From the NCBI GenBank assembly GCA_902562875.1, contig CACEVB010000005.1, positions 46,932-110,931 on the forward strand: a stretch of DNA of 64,000 nt, read 5' to 3'. Below are positions 26,582-34,995 of this stretch, piece by piece. The translations under genes were made by a program, and so were the position numbers. This stretch comes from an uncultured Pelagibacteraceae bacterium. Its GTDB lineage: Bacteria; Pseudomonadota; Alphaproteobacteria; Pelagibacterales; Pelagibacteraceae. How positions within the stretch are numbered: the first letter of the stretch is position 1; every line of letters starts with the position of its first letter. Under the pieces are notes generated by a model. It made no database searches. It was not told the DNA's origin and saw nothing but the letters and a program-made list of their open reading frames with translations.

Positions 26582-27230
26582 CTATAATTTTGATTTTTCT
26601 TTTTGATTTATTCGCGAGCTTATGATCGTGTGTTACCATTATTAAAGATGATCCTTCCTCTGCTACATACCTAAATAATATTTTTGATATCATCAGAGAA
26701 TTTTCACTATCTAAGTTGCCAGTAGGCTCGTCAGCTAAAATTAATTCTGGTTTCATAGCTATTGCCCTTGCAATTGCAACTCTTTGCTGTTCCCCCCCTG
26801 ACAATTGACTTGGCAGGTTGTTGAGTCTATTTTTTAATCCAAATCTGTATAATAATTCTTTAGCTTGACTGTTAGGGTTACTGAACTTATTTAATTCTAA
26901 AGTTAATGCTACATTTTCTAAAGCAGAATAATTAGGTATTAAATAAAAAGATTGAAATACTATCCCTATATTTTTTCTTCTAATTTCTGAGATTTTATCC
27001 TCTGATAAATTCGTTAAATCTTTATTATTAAAATATATTTTTCCAGAAGTGGCTTTTTCTAATCCACCTATAAGCATTATTAAACTGGTTTTTCCTGATC
27101 CGCTCTCCCCTACAATTGATATAGTTTCTTTTTTTTTAACAGTTAGGTTAATATTGTTCAAAACTTTTAAATTTTTTTTATCATTTTGATATTTAAGGTT
27201 AACATTTTGTAATTTAAGAAGTGTAGTCAT
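26565..27230 (-). CDS. ABC transporter ATP-binding protein, YbbA-like
   Basis: A 221-residue ATPase of the LolD/MacB/YbbA group. Walker A is GESGSGKTSLIML, the Q-loop FQSFYLIPNYSALENV, signature LSGGEQQRVAIARA, Walker B LILADEPTGNLDSE and H-loop MVTHDH. I place the start at the ATG whose CAT is 27228-27230 (MTTLLKLQNVNLKY), the normal family start; an in-frame ATG at 27287 would add 19 residues unlike the family and would run through tesA. The start codon overlaps the tesA ATG by two bases on the opposite strand. Confidence 0.93.
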   Translation of the reverse strand: MTTLLKLQNVNLKYQNDKKNLKVLNNINLTVKKKETISIVGESGSGKTSLIMLIGGLEKATSGKIYFNNKDLTNLSEDKISEIRRKNIGIVFQSFYLIPNYSALENVALTLELNKFSNPNSQAKELLYRFGLKNRLNNLPSQLSGGEQQRVAIARAIAMKPELILADEPTGNLDSENSLMISKILFRYVAEEGSSLIMVTHDHKLANKSKRKIKIIDGKIS

Positions 27231-27837
27231 GAATAAAATATTTTTTATTAAAATAATATTGCTCTGTCTAGTAAGCATAAAAGTCAATGCAAAAGAAAAA
27301 ATCTTACTTTTTGGGGATAGTATAATGGCTGGATATGGCCTACCAGCCGAATACCATTTATCAACCGTTTTAGAAAATGATTTAACTTCTGAAGGTTATA
27401 ATTTTGAAGTTATTAATGGCAGTGTATCTGGCAGTACTTCAGCAAATGGATTGAACCGTGCAGAATGGAGTTTATCTGACTCTGATATAAGTTTAATAAT
27501 ATTATGCCTCGGAGCAAATGATATGCTTAGAGGAATAAATCCAGATGAGACAAGAACAAACTTAGAAAAAATAATACAAATTGCCAATAAAAAAAAAATT
27601 AAAATCATTTTAGCAGGAATGTTAGCTCCAAATTCACATGGTAAAATCTATAAAAAAAAATTTGACAATGTTTATCCTAATTTATCAGAAAAATATAATT
27701 TACCATTAATACCATTCTTATTAAAAGACGTAGCATTGAAACCTGATCTAAATTTAAACGATGGTATACATCCAAATAAAAAGGGTACGAAAATTATAAG
27801 CAACACGATAAAAAGTAAAATTTTAGAAAACATATAA
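27229..27837 (+). CDS. tesA: Periplasmic lysophospholipase/thioesterase I-like SGNH hydrolase
   Basis: A 202-residue SGNH (GDSL) esterase with a signal peptide (residues 1-21). Block I holds the nucleophile Ser31 in LLFGDSIMAGYG, block II the oxyanion Gly in NGSVSGSTS, block III LCLGANDML, and block V DGIHPN with Asp178 and His181. Acts in the periplasm on acyl esters or thioesters. It diverges from the YbbA-like ATPase gene, an arrangement conserved with E. coli tesA-ybbAP, here with overlapping start codons. Confidence 0.93.
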   Translation: MNKIFFIKIILLCLVSIKVNAKEKILLFGDSIMAGYGLPAEYHLSTVLENDLTSEGYNFEVINGSVSGSTSANGLNRAEWSLSDSDISLIILCLGANDMLRGINPDETRTNLEKIIQIANKKKIKIILAGMLAPNSHGKIYKKKFDNVYPNLSEKYNLPLIPFLLKDVALKPDLNLNDGIHPNKKGTKIISNTIKSKILENI

Positions 27838-27839
27838 AT

Positions 27840-28832
27840 ATGATAAAAAAATATCATCATTTAAAAGATGGAAGCTTCAGAAATCCAGAGGGATCTCCAG
27901 TAAGAGATATGAAGTTCAATTGGAGTTATAGAATATTTAATCAAGAAAAAAAAAAATTAGATATGAACATTCCTAATGAACACGTAATTTCCAAGGATAC
28001 GGTGATTAAATCACTTAAAGAAAATGAAAACAGTGATTACATTTTTTGGATTGGCCATGCTACTTTTTTAATCAAATTGGGAAATACAACCATTATAACT
28101 GATCCAGTTTTTGAAAAAAATATGGGACCTTTAATTTTTGGTCCTAAAAGATACGTAGATCCAGCTATTGAATTAGATGAATTACCTAAAATTGATTTAT
28201 TTCTTTTGACACACAACCATTATGATCATCTTAGTACTAGAACTATACAAAGATTCCCTTACAAGAAAGCCAAAGTTGCTACTGCTTTACAGCTCGGAAA
28301 ATATTTTACTAAAAATGGATTTAACGATGTGACCGAATTAGATTGGTATGACCAAATAAAAGTTAATGATTTAAAAATAACATTTGTGCCTGCAGTTCAT
28401 TGGTCAAAAAGAAGTCTTTGGGACACTAATAAAACTTTATGGGGTAGTTTTTTAATTGAGTATAATGGAAAAAAATTTTTCTTCGCATGTGATACTGGTT
28501 ATGGTGGAATTTATAAAGATCTAGGTAAAAAATACGGTCCTATTGATCTAACTTTTATCAATATCGGAGCTTATAATTTTTATCCAATGGCGCCAAAAAA
28601 AGATAAATCTATTTATCATACAAATCCAGAAGAAGCTCTTAATATTGGACAAGATTTAAAAAGTAAAAAAGTTTTAGGAATGCACTGGGGTACAGTAGTA
28701 CTCTCGTTAGAGCCTATTATGGAGCCAGGCGTAAGATTTAAAAATTCTTCTAATCAATATGGATATCATCCTGATGATGCGATAACATTTAAGATTGGTC
28801 AGCTAGAGACTTTAGATAATATCTTAAGCTAA
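27840..28832 (+). CDS. Metallo-beta-lactamase-fold hydrolase, NAPE-PLD/UlaG-like
   Basis: A 330-residue metallohydrolase. The metal site H125-N-H127-Y-D129-H130 is intact, preceded by WIGHATFLIKLGNTTIITDPVF and followed by PAVHWSKRS, the bridging Asp in FFACDTGYGG and the final His in GMHWGT. This pattern matches the NAPE-PLD-like branch, which cleaves phosphodiester bonds of N-acyl phospholipids, but the bacterial substrate is not known. Two bases behind tesA, so both may act on lipids. Its 3' end overlaps the SDR gene by nine bases. Confidence 0.88.
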   Translation: MIKKYHHLKDGSFRNPEGSPVRDMKFNWSYRIFNQEKKKLDMNIPNEHVISKDTVIKSLKENENSDYIFWIGHATFLIKLGNTTIITDPVFEKNMGPLIFGPKRYVDPAIELDELPKIDLFLLTHNHYDHLSTRTIQRFPYKKAKVATALQLGKYFTKNGFNDVTELDWYDQIKVNDLKITFVPAVHWSKRSLWDTNKTLWGSFLIEYNGKKFFFACDTGYGGIYKDLGKKYGPIDLTFINIGAYNFYPMAPKKDKSIYHTNPEEALNIGQDLKSKKVLGMHWGTVVLSLEPIMEPGVRFKNSSNQYGYHPDDAITFKIGQLETLDNILS

Positions 28833-29534
28833 TCTTGATCTTCCACCATCTACTGCAATTACTTGACCAGTAATCCATGAACTGTCTTCAGAAATTAAAA
28901 ATTTAGCAAGTGATGCAGAGTCCTGTCCTTCACCAATTCTTTTTAAAGGATGTGCTTTTGCTATTCCATCTGCGATTGCTGAATTTTTTAACATCGGTTG
29001 AGCAATTTTAGATTTTGTTAAACTTGGAGCAATACAATTTACTCTGATATTTGGAGCAAACTCTGCTGCTAGACTAATTGCAAGCCCTTCAACAGCTGCT
29101 TTTGCTGATGCAATAATAGAATGGTTTGTAAAACCTCGATGAACAGCCGCAGTGGAAAAAAGAACTATTGACCCTTTGTTCTTTCTAAGACTATCTTGAA
29201 AGCCTTTTATAGCCTCAACTGCAGAATAAAGATTTAGTTTCATGCATTTATTGAAGTCTTCTTCTTTTGTCATTCTAACAGGTTTTAAATCTATAGATCC
29301 TATGCAATAAGCAATTCCTTTTGCCTCTGGTACATCGGACTTAACCTTCTCCATAAATCCATCCTGCAGAACATCAGCTACAGTAAAAGTACAACCCAAT
29401 TTTTCTGCGATCGGTTTAACCTCATCTTCATTTCTGGCAACTAAATGAATTTCAGCTTTATCATTTGCAAGCTTCTCTGCAAGACTAGAGCCGATAGAAC
29501 CTGTCGCACCAAAAATAATATATTTTCCTGACAT
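28824..29534 (-). CDS. SDR-family protein lacking the catalytic tyrosine
   Basis: A 236-residue Rossmann-fold protein. The cofactor loop reads IFGATGSIGSSLAEKLA, with HLVARNEDEV after strand 2 hinting at NADP, the active-site Ser127 (VLFSTAA) and Lys145 (SAKAAVEGL) are present, but position 141, where the YxxxK Tyr belongs, is Ile. The C-terminus (RVNCIAPSLT, SSWITGQVIAVDGG) is ordinary. I recall photolyase-linked SDR proteins with the same substitution, so this may be a subfamily with altered chemistry or only cofactor binding. It diverges from the photolyase-like gene 27 bases away. Confidence 0.88.
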   Translation of the reverse strand: MSGKYIIFGATGSIGSSLAEKLANDKAEIHLVARNEDEVKPIAEKLGCTFTVADVLQDGFMEKVKSDVPEAKGIAYCIGSIDLKPVRMTKEEDFNKCMKLNLYSAVEAIKGFQDSLRKNKGSIVLFSTAAVHRGFTNHSIIASAKAAVEGLAISLAAEFAPNIRVNCIAPSLTKSKIAQPMLKNSAIADGIAKAHPLKRIGEGQDSASLAKFLISEDSSWITGQVIAVDGGRSRLA

Positions 29535-29561
29535 AAATTTTTTTTTAGTTATATTAACATT

Positions 29562-31058
29562 ATGAAGTTATTTTTTATACTTGGAAATCAATTATTTCCA
29601 CCAAAATACCTAGATCGCTACAAAAATGATCACCTATTTTTCATGGCAGAGGATCTAGAGCTTTGCACGTACGAGAAGCACCATAAGCTTAAAATACTAC
29701 TATTTTTATCCTCTATGAGATCCCATGCAGATGAATTAAAAAAAAATAAACTTAAAATAGAATATTTAGATATCGAGAATAAAGAGTTCAGTAAAAGTTA
29801 TACAGAAAAATTAAAAAAAATTATTAATTCAAAAAAAATAAACGAAGTAACAAGTTTTGAGGTTGAGGATAAATTTTTTGAAATCAAATTAACTAAATTT
29901 TTTAACAGTATAAAGGTGAAATGGAATGTTATTAAAACACCAATGTTTCTTAATTCTCGTCAGGAGATTGATTCATATTTAAATAAAAATAAAAAACCTT
30001 TTATGGCAACATTTTATAAAGAAACTAGAAAAAAACTTAATATTCTGATGGCAAAAGATGGAACACCAGTGGGAGGTAAATGGAGTTTCGATGAGGACAA
30101 CAGAAATAAATTACCCAAAAATATTTCTATACCTAAATTTCCGAAAATTAATGAGACCAAACATACTGTAACCTTAAAAAAAATAGTTGAAAAAAAATTT
30201 CCAAAACATCCAGGTAGTGTAGATAATTTTTGGTTAGCTACAACTCATAAAGATGTTGTTAAGTTATTAGATTTTTTTATTAAGGAAAAGTCTAATTTGT
30301 TTGGAGATTATGAGGATGCAGTTGATCAAAAAGATAATATATTATTTCATAGTGCACTAAGTCCATATATTAATCTCGGTTTAATTACTCCAGAATTTGT
30401 TATTGATAGAATTTTAACCCATCACAAGAAAAACAAAATAAGACTAAACTCATTAGAAGGATACATAAGACAAGTAATTGGTTGGAGAGAATTCATGAGG
30501 GGAATTTATAGGGGTTATAATAAAGAGATGGAAACACGAAATTTCTTTAAACAAAATAGAAAAATGAAAAGTTCTTGGTATGAAGGTAATACGGGTTTGC
30601 CACCATTAGACTACGCAATTAAAAATGCTCTAACACATGGATGGTCACATCACATTGAGAGATTAATGATATTAGCTAATATTATGAACCTTTGTGAAAT
30701 CAAACCTATTTATGTTTATAAATGGTTTATGGAAATGTTTGTAGATTCATCTGACTGGGTAATGGTTCCCAATGTTTACGGTATGGGATTATTTAGTGAT
30801 GGTGGAATTTTTGCAACTAAACCCTATATATGCGGATCAAGTTATTTTATGAAGATGATGGATTTTAAAAAAGGTGAGTGGTGTAATATTATGGATGGTC
30901 TTTATTGGAGGTTTATAAATAGAAACAGATCCTTCTTTTTGAAAAATCCTAGATTATCAATGATGGTTCGTATTTTAGATAAAATGAAACAAGAAAGAAA
31001 AAAATTAATTTTTTCTGCAGCAGATAAATTTATTAAGGAGAATACTTATGTCAATTAA
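29562..31058 (+). CDS. Cryptochrome/photolyase family protein (FeS-BCP-related, COG3046 type)
   Basis: A 498-residue flavoprotein. The N-terminal Rossmann domain starts LFFILGNQLFPP with FMAEDLELCTYEKHHKLKIL; the C-terminal helical FAD domain shows LSPYINLGLI, GYIRQVIGWREFMRG, WYEGNTGLPPLDYAI and HHIERLMILANIM, then VPNVYGMGLFSDGG. These are hallmarks of the bacterial cryptochrome/(6-4) photolyase group. The Cys-x-x-Cys pair that helps bind the [4Fe-4S] cluster in characterised members is not seen at the expected place; Cys residues occur in NLCEI, YICGSSY and EWCNI. Repair of (6-4) photoproducts or light sensing are both possible. Leads the operon up to the CRTAC1-like gene. Confidence 0.9.
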   Translation: MKLFFILGNQLFPPKYLDRYKNDHLFFMAEDLELCTYEKHHKLKILLFLSSMRSHADELKKNKLKIEYLDIENKEFSKSYTEKLKKIINSKKINEVTSFEVEDKFFEIKLTKFFNSIKVKWNVIKTPMFLNSRQEIDSYLNKNKKPFMATFYKETRKKLNILMAKDGTPVGGKWSFDEDNRNKLPKNISIPKFPKINETKHTVTLKKIVEKKFPKHPGSVDNFWLATTHKDVVKLLDFFIKEKSNLFGDYEDAVDQKDNILFHSALSPYINLGLITPEFVIDRILTHHKKNKIRLNSLEGYIRQVIGWREFMRGIYRGYNKEMETRNFFKQNRKMKSSWYEGNTGLPPLDYAIKNALTHGWSHHIERLMILANIMNLCEIKPIYVYKWFMEMFVDSSDWVMVPNVYGMGLFSDGGIFATKPYICGSSYFMKMMDFKKGEWCNIMDGLYWRFINRNRSFFLKNPRLSMMVRILDKMKQERKKLIFSAADKFIKENTYVN

Positions 31059-31398
31059 AGTTTTTTTTAATAATTCGTGCAATATTTGTAAAATGGAAAT
31101 TGACCATTACAAAAAACATTCAGATAAATCTTTAAATTGGATAGATATAACCAATAATGAAGAAGCAATTTCTTTAACTTCTAAAACTCAAGCAGAACTC
31201 TTAAGAAGGTTGCATGTTATTCAGGATGGCCAAGTCATTGGTGGTGCAAAAGCATTTCTAATAATTTGGTCAAATATTCCAAAATATAATTTTTTGTACA
31301 AAGTCTTTAGTAAAAAACCCTTGTTTGTGTTATTTCATTACGCTTATGAAATTGCTGCATATTTTTTATTTTTAAAAAATAGACATCAATTAAAATGA
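31048..31398 (+). CDS. DCC family (DUF393) thiol protein
   Basis: A 116-residue thioredoxin-related protein of the DUF393 group. Near the N-terminus [14 protein letters not shown] carries a CxxC, and [23 protein letters not shown] is the conserved middle block. The C-terminus has hydrophobic segments that may touch the membrane. DUF393 genes commonly accompany photolyase genes. It overlaps the upstream photolyase-like gene by 11 bases and the DUF2256 gene by four. Redox role presumed from CxxC, partner unknown. Confidence 0.88.
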   Translation: MSIKVFFNNSCNICKMEIDHYKKHSDKSLNWIDITNNEEAISLTSKTQAELLRRLHVIQDGQVIGGAKAFLIIWSNIPKYNFLYKVFSKKPLFVLFHYAYEIAAYFLFLKNRHQLK

Positions 31399-31550
31399 AA
31401 AAATCCCATTTACCGACTAAATTATGTATTGTTTGCAAAAGACCTTTTAATTGGAGAAAAAAATGGAAACTCAATTGGGAGAAAGTAAAATACTGTTCAA
31501 AAAGATGTTCAGGTAAAAAAAACTTAAATTTGTCACAGAGACTAGTTTAA
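31395..31550 (+). CDS. DUF2256 zinc-ribbon-like small protein
   Basis: A 51-residue protein with the full DUF2256 pattern: [15 protein letters not shown], then KVKYCSKRC, giving a CxxC...CxxxC set that probably binds zinc. The family is almost always next to photolyase/cryptochrome genes and is uncharacterised. The ATG overlaps the DUF393 stop (ATGA), and the class I photolyase follows 21 bases later. The basic, Trp-rich middle suggests nucleic acid or protein binding, which is inference. Confidence 0.9.
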   Translation: MKKSHLPTKLCIVCKRPFNWRKKWKLNWEKVKYCSKRCSGKKNLNLSQRLV

Positions 31551-31571
31551 AAAAGAAATTATATAAAACTG

Positions 31572-33029
31572 ATGAATAGAATTGTTTGGTTTAGGTATGA
31601 TTTAAGAATAATTGATAATGAGGCATTTTCTTATGCAGTTAAGCAAGGAAATATTCTGCCAATTTTTATTTTTGACAAAGATTATTTCAAACTGGATACC
31701 TCAAGCAGTTTTCATTTAGAGTTTATCAAAAAATCAATTGATGATCTTGATAAAAAGTTGCAAAGAGAATATGGGTCTCATTTAAATATATACTACGGAG
31801 ATACTTTAGAAATTTTAAAAAGAATTATTGATAGATTTAAAACATCTGAGATTTATTCTAATAAGATTTTTAAAAACAGATATTTAATAGATCTAGATTT
31901 AAAAATTGAAGAATTTCTTTTAACAAAAAAAATTAAATGGAATGTCTTTAATCAGTTTGGTGTTCAGTTAAATCATAGAGAGAGATATAAGTGGTCAAAT
32001 AATTGGAACCAATTTATAAATACAGATTTGTCTGTGGTCAAATCAAATTGTAAATTTATATTTGATCAAAAGTTTAATAAGTTTGATAATATTAAGACTA
32101 ACCAAATAAATATAAATTCAATTCAAAACGGTGGTAGATCAAATGCAATTAAATTATTAGACAGCTTTTTAAATTCAAGATCAGAGAACTATCAAAAAGA
32201 AATGTCTTCACCAATCAGCGGAGAAAATTCATGCTCAAGGTTAAGCCCTCATATTACTTATGGTAATATTTCTTTAAAAGAAATTTACTATAAAACAAAA
32301 AAAAAAATGAGTAGTGAATTATCATATACTAATAAAAGATCCTTAATAGCATTTAAAAGTAGACTTGCGTGGCACTGTCACTTTATTCAAAAATTATATG
32401 ACGAGCCTGAAATAGAATATCAAAATTTAAACAAGGCTTATGATGGTTTAAGGGAGAATAATTTTAATGAAAAATATTTCCTGGCTTGGAAAAAAGGAAA
32501 TACCGGATATCCCTTCATAGACGCTTGCATGCGATATTTATCTAAAACAGGTTGGATCAATTTTAGAATGAGAGCTATGCTTGTTTCCTTTGCATCCTAC
32601 CAACTTTGGCTTGATTGGAAAAAAACTTCTAAACATTTGGCAAAATTATTTACGGATTATGAACCTGGTATTCATTATTCTCAATTTCAAATGCAATCAG
32701 GAACAACGGGAATTAATTCAATTAGAATTTATAACCCAATTAAGCAATCACATGATCAAGATGTTAATGGCAAATTTATAAAAAAATGGGTGCCAGAATT
32801 GAAAAATGTCCCTGATACATTAGTCCATGAGCCATGGAAATTAACTTATATGGAGCAAAAAAGTTTAAACATAGAGATAGGCAAAGATTACCCATTACCA
32901 ATAGTAGATAACAAATCCTCAACAAAATTGGCTAAAGATAAAATATGGAACATTAAAAAATCAGAAAAGGCAAAAATGTTATCTAAAGAAATTTTAGATA
33001 AACATGCAAGTCTGTCTTTAAGAAGATAA
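31572..33029 (+). CDS. phrB: Deoxyribodipyrimidine photolyase (class I-like)
   Basis: A 485-residue photolyase. The antenna-binding Rossmann domain opens RIVWFRYDLRIIDNEAF with ILPIFIFDKDYF; the FAD domain contains SRLSPHITYGNISL, SRLAWHCHFIQKL, WKKGNTGYPFIDACMRYL, TGWINFRMRAMLVSF and RIYNPIKQSHDQD, with the flavin-contacting Asn in YNP. It uses blue light to split cyclobutane pyrimidine dimers. The stretch before RIYNP (HYSQFQMQSGTTGIN) departs from the WQW of E. coli Phr, so electron-transfer details may differ. It lies in the photolyase operon, two bases before the DUF4174-like gene. Confidence 0.9.
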   Translation: MNRIVWFRYDLRIIDNEAFSYAVKQGNILPIFIFDKDYFKLDTSSSFHLEFIKKSIDDLDKKLQREYGSHLNIYYGDTLEILKRIIDRFKTSEIYSNKIFKNRYLIDLDLKIEEFLLTKKIKWNVFNQFGVQLNHRERYKWSNNWNQFINTDLSVVKSNCKFIFDQKFNKFDNIKTNQININSIQNGGRSNAIKLLDSFLNSRSENYQKEMSSPISGENSCSRLSPHITYGNISLKEIYYKTKKKMSSELSYTNKRSLIAFKSRLAWHCHFIQKLYDEPEIEYQNLNKAYDGLRENNFNEKYFLAWKKGNTGYPFIDACMRYLSKTGWINFRMRAMLVSFASYQLWLDWKKTSKHLAKLFTDYEPGIHYSQFQMQSGTTGINSIRIYNPIKQSHDQDVNGKFIKKWVPELKNVPDTLVHEPWKLTYMEQKSLNIEIGKDYPLPIVDNKSSTKLAKDKIWNIKKSEKAKMLSKEILDKHASLSLRR

Positions 33030-33031
33030 TT

Positions 33032-33556
33032 ATGAATTTAGAAAAATATAAATGGAAAAGTAGAATTTTGTATGTTTCAACACCCAATTACAAGGAAAAA
33101 AAATATTTAAATGTAAAAAAAATATATCAAGAAAAAATTAAAGAATTTCACAAAAGATACATAAAATTAATTTGTAAAACTGACAAAAAAAACAATTTTT
33201 CAATTGATCTCATAGAATTTAATGGAAAATCAAAAAAAAAATTAGATAAACTTGATTATAAATTAGTTTTCAAAACCTTTAATAAAATGCCACTAAGCAA
33301 TAAAATTAAACCAATAAATTTGTCTTTATTTTCAGATTATAATCCTAAAACAACCACTCAAGGTCTGGGATTTAAAAATAAAGAAAAAGCTTTATACACA
33401 ATTAATACTATAAAAAATAGATCAACAAAATATCAGGTAAACGTTATTGCAACTATGCTTGGGAGGGCAAAAAATCACCCAAATAAAACTAGGGATATGA
33501 ATGATGCTATAAAATTATTTAGTGAATGGATGAAACAATATAAAAGAAAAAAATGA
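33032..33556 (+). CDS. DUF4174-like protein with extra C-terminal helical domain
   Basis: A 174-residue protein with two parts. Residues 1-95 resemble DUF4174, a thioredoxin-like family (LEKYKWKSRILYVSTPNY, then a FSIDLIEFNGKSKKKL strand and a final helix), without the cysteines. Residues 100-174 form a second, basic helical module (TTQGLGFKNKEKALYTINTIKNR, VIATMLGRAKNHPNKT, AIKLFSEWMKQYKRKK) that looks like an independent domain and could bind nucleic acid. No signal peptide. Four-base overlap with the next gene. DUF4174 assignment is moderate. Confidence 0.65.
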   Translation: MNLEKYKWKSRILYVSTPNYKEKKYLNVKKIYQEKIKEFHKRYIKLICKTDKKNNFSIDLIEFNGKSKKKLDKLDYKLVFKTFNKMPLSNKIKPINLSLFSDYNPKTTTQGLGFKNKEKALYTINTIKNRSTKYQVNVIATMLGRAKNHPNKTRDMNDAIKLFSEWMKQYKRKK

Positions 33557-34995
33557 AAATTAACGTAATTATAAATTTAAAAAAAATTATATTCTTATTC
33601 TTGTTAACATTTCCAAATAAGCTTTATGCTAGTTTTTTTGAAAATCTGACAAGTCAAATTGTCGAAAACCCAAAAAGACTTAGTTACGGAGTTTCTGTGA
33701 CCGATGTAAATAAAGATGGAAACTTTGATTTTGTAGTCACTGGTTTTGGTTATCTTAATTTAGCATTATCTTATAAAGATGGAAAATTAATAAATATTGT
33801 AAACGAAAATATTTTTTCTGATGAGTTTAGAAGAACTATTGGTGTTGCTGCATGTGATATTGATAAAGATGGATATGAAGAAATATATTTCCTTAACACA
33901 GACACCTATAGTGGTACGAAAAAATACTCAGATAGACTAATAGACTTTGATGGGAACAAATTTATAGATTTATTTGAAGTTGAAAAAAATAAAAAGGATT
34001 TAAATTTGACTGCTGGACGGTCAGTAGTTTGTGTAGATAGAAAAGGTGATGGAACATACGGCGTTTACGTTGCTAATTATGGGGGACCAACTAGATTTTA
34101 TGAGTATAGTGACGATGTAATAATTGATAAGTCAGTTCAATTAAATTTAGCAAAAGTAACAGGAGGTCGAGCAGTTGTATCAGGTCATATTATTTCAAAC
34201 AAAATGGATATTTTTGCTGCTAATGAGAGAGGTGCTAATTTTCTTTATAAAAATAATAACGGTAAATTTTTAGACGTTGCATACGAGTATAGAGTAGAGG
34301 ATGTTCTTCAAAATGGTCGAGGTACAGCTTTATCAGACATATATTATAGAGGGAGATTAGATATTTTGAATGGTAACTGGGGAGGATTTCATAGAGCTTA
34401 TGTACTAAAAGATAAAATTTTTGAAGATATTGCAAAACCAACATTTGATGTGCCAACAAGAATTAGAACAATTATTTCAGCTGATTTAGATAATGATGGA
34501 TATGATGAAGTTTTTATGAACAACATAGGTGAACCAAATAAACTTTTCAAAATATTAGATAATGGAGTTTTAGAGCAATTACCATTAGATATTGGTTTAG
34601 AACCAGATGGTTACGGAACTGGAGCTGCTGTAGCAGATATAGACAATGACGGTATATTAGAATTATTGGTTTCTCATGGTGAAAGCAGAGATCAACCATT
34701 ATCCCTTTATAAAGCAAAAGTGGACCCTAACAATAAATATTTAAGAGTAAAACCTCTGAATAAATATGGAGCACCAGCAAGAGGTGCAACCGTAACTCTT
34801 ATCTCGAATTTAAGAAGACATTCCAAAACGATTGATGCTGGATCTGGATATTTATGTCAGATGGAACCAGTTGCTCATTATGGCATTAGAAAAAATGAAA
34901 AAAATATTAGAATTCAAGTTAAATGGACAAACGGAAAAACTAAAACAATTCCAGTTAAAGATTTAAACCAAACAATTACTTTAAAACAAAAATAA
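33553..34995 (+). CDS. Exported CRTAC1-like FG-GAP/ASPIC-UnbV protein
   Basis: A 480-residue secreted protein: hydrophobic signal near residues 9-26, then FG-GAP beta-propeller blades with calcium motifs such as DVNKDGNFDF, DIDKDGYEEIYF, DLDNDGYDEVF and DIDNDGILELLV, and a C-terminal ASPIC/UnbV domain (LRVKPLNKYGAPARGATVTL, KWTNGKTKTIPV). Related proteins are surface or extracellular binding proteins, in eukaryotes CRTAC1. Function in SAR11-like cells is unknown. Last gene of the plus-strand photolyase run; its stop abuts that of the fasciclin gene. Confidence 0.87.
   Translation: MKINVIINLKKIIFLFLLTFPNKLYASFFENLTSQIVENPKRLSYGVSVTDVNKDGNFDFVVTGFGYLNLALSYKDGKLINIVNENIFSDEFRRTIGVAACDIDKDGYEEIYFLNTDTYSGTKKYSDRLIDFDGNKFIDLFEVEKNKKDLNLTAGRSVVCVDRKGDGTYGVYVANYGGPTRFYEYSDDVIIDKSVQLNLAKVTGGRAVVSGHIISNKMDIFAANERGANFLYKNNNGKFLDVAYEYRVEDVLQNGRGTALSDIYYRGRLDILNGNWGGFHRAYVLKDKIFEDIAKPTFDVPTRIRTIISADLDNDGYDEVFMNNIGEPNKLFKILDNGVLEQLPLDIGLEPDGYGTGAAVADIDNDGILELLVSHGESRDQPLSLYKAKVDPNNKYLRVKPLNKYGAPARGATVTLISNLRRHSKTIDAGSGYLCQMEPVAHYGIRKNEKNIRIQVKWTNGKTKTIPVKDLNQTITLKQK

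Noticed and set aside
27231..27287. Longer N-terminus for the YbbA-like ATPase (ATG at 27287)
   Set aside because: The extra 19 residues are antisense to the tesA signal peptide and unlike the family, which starts at MTTLLKL.
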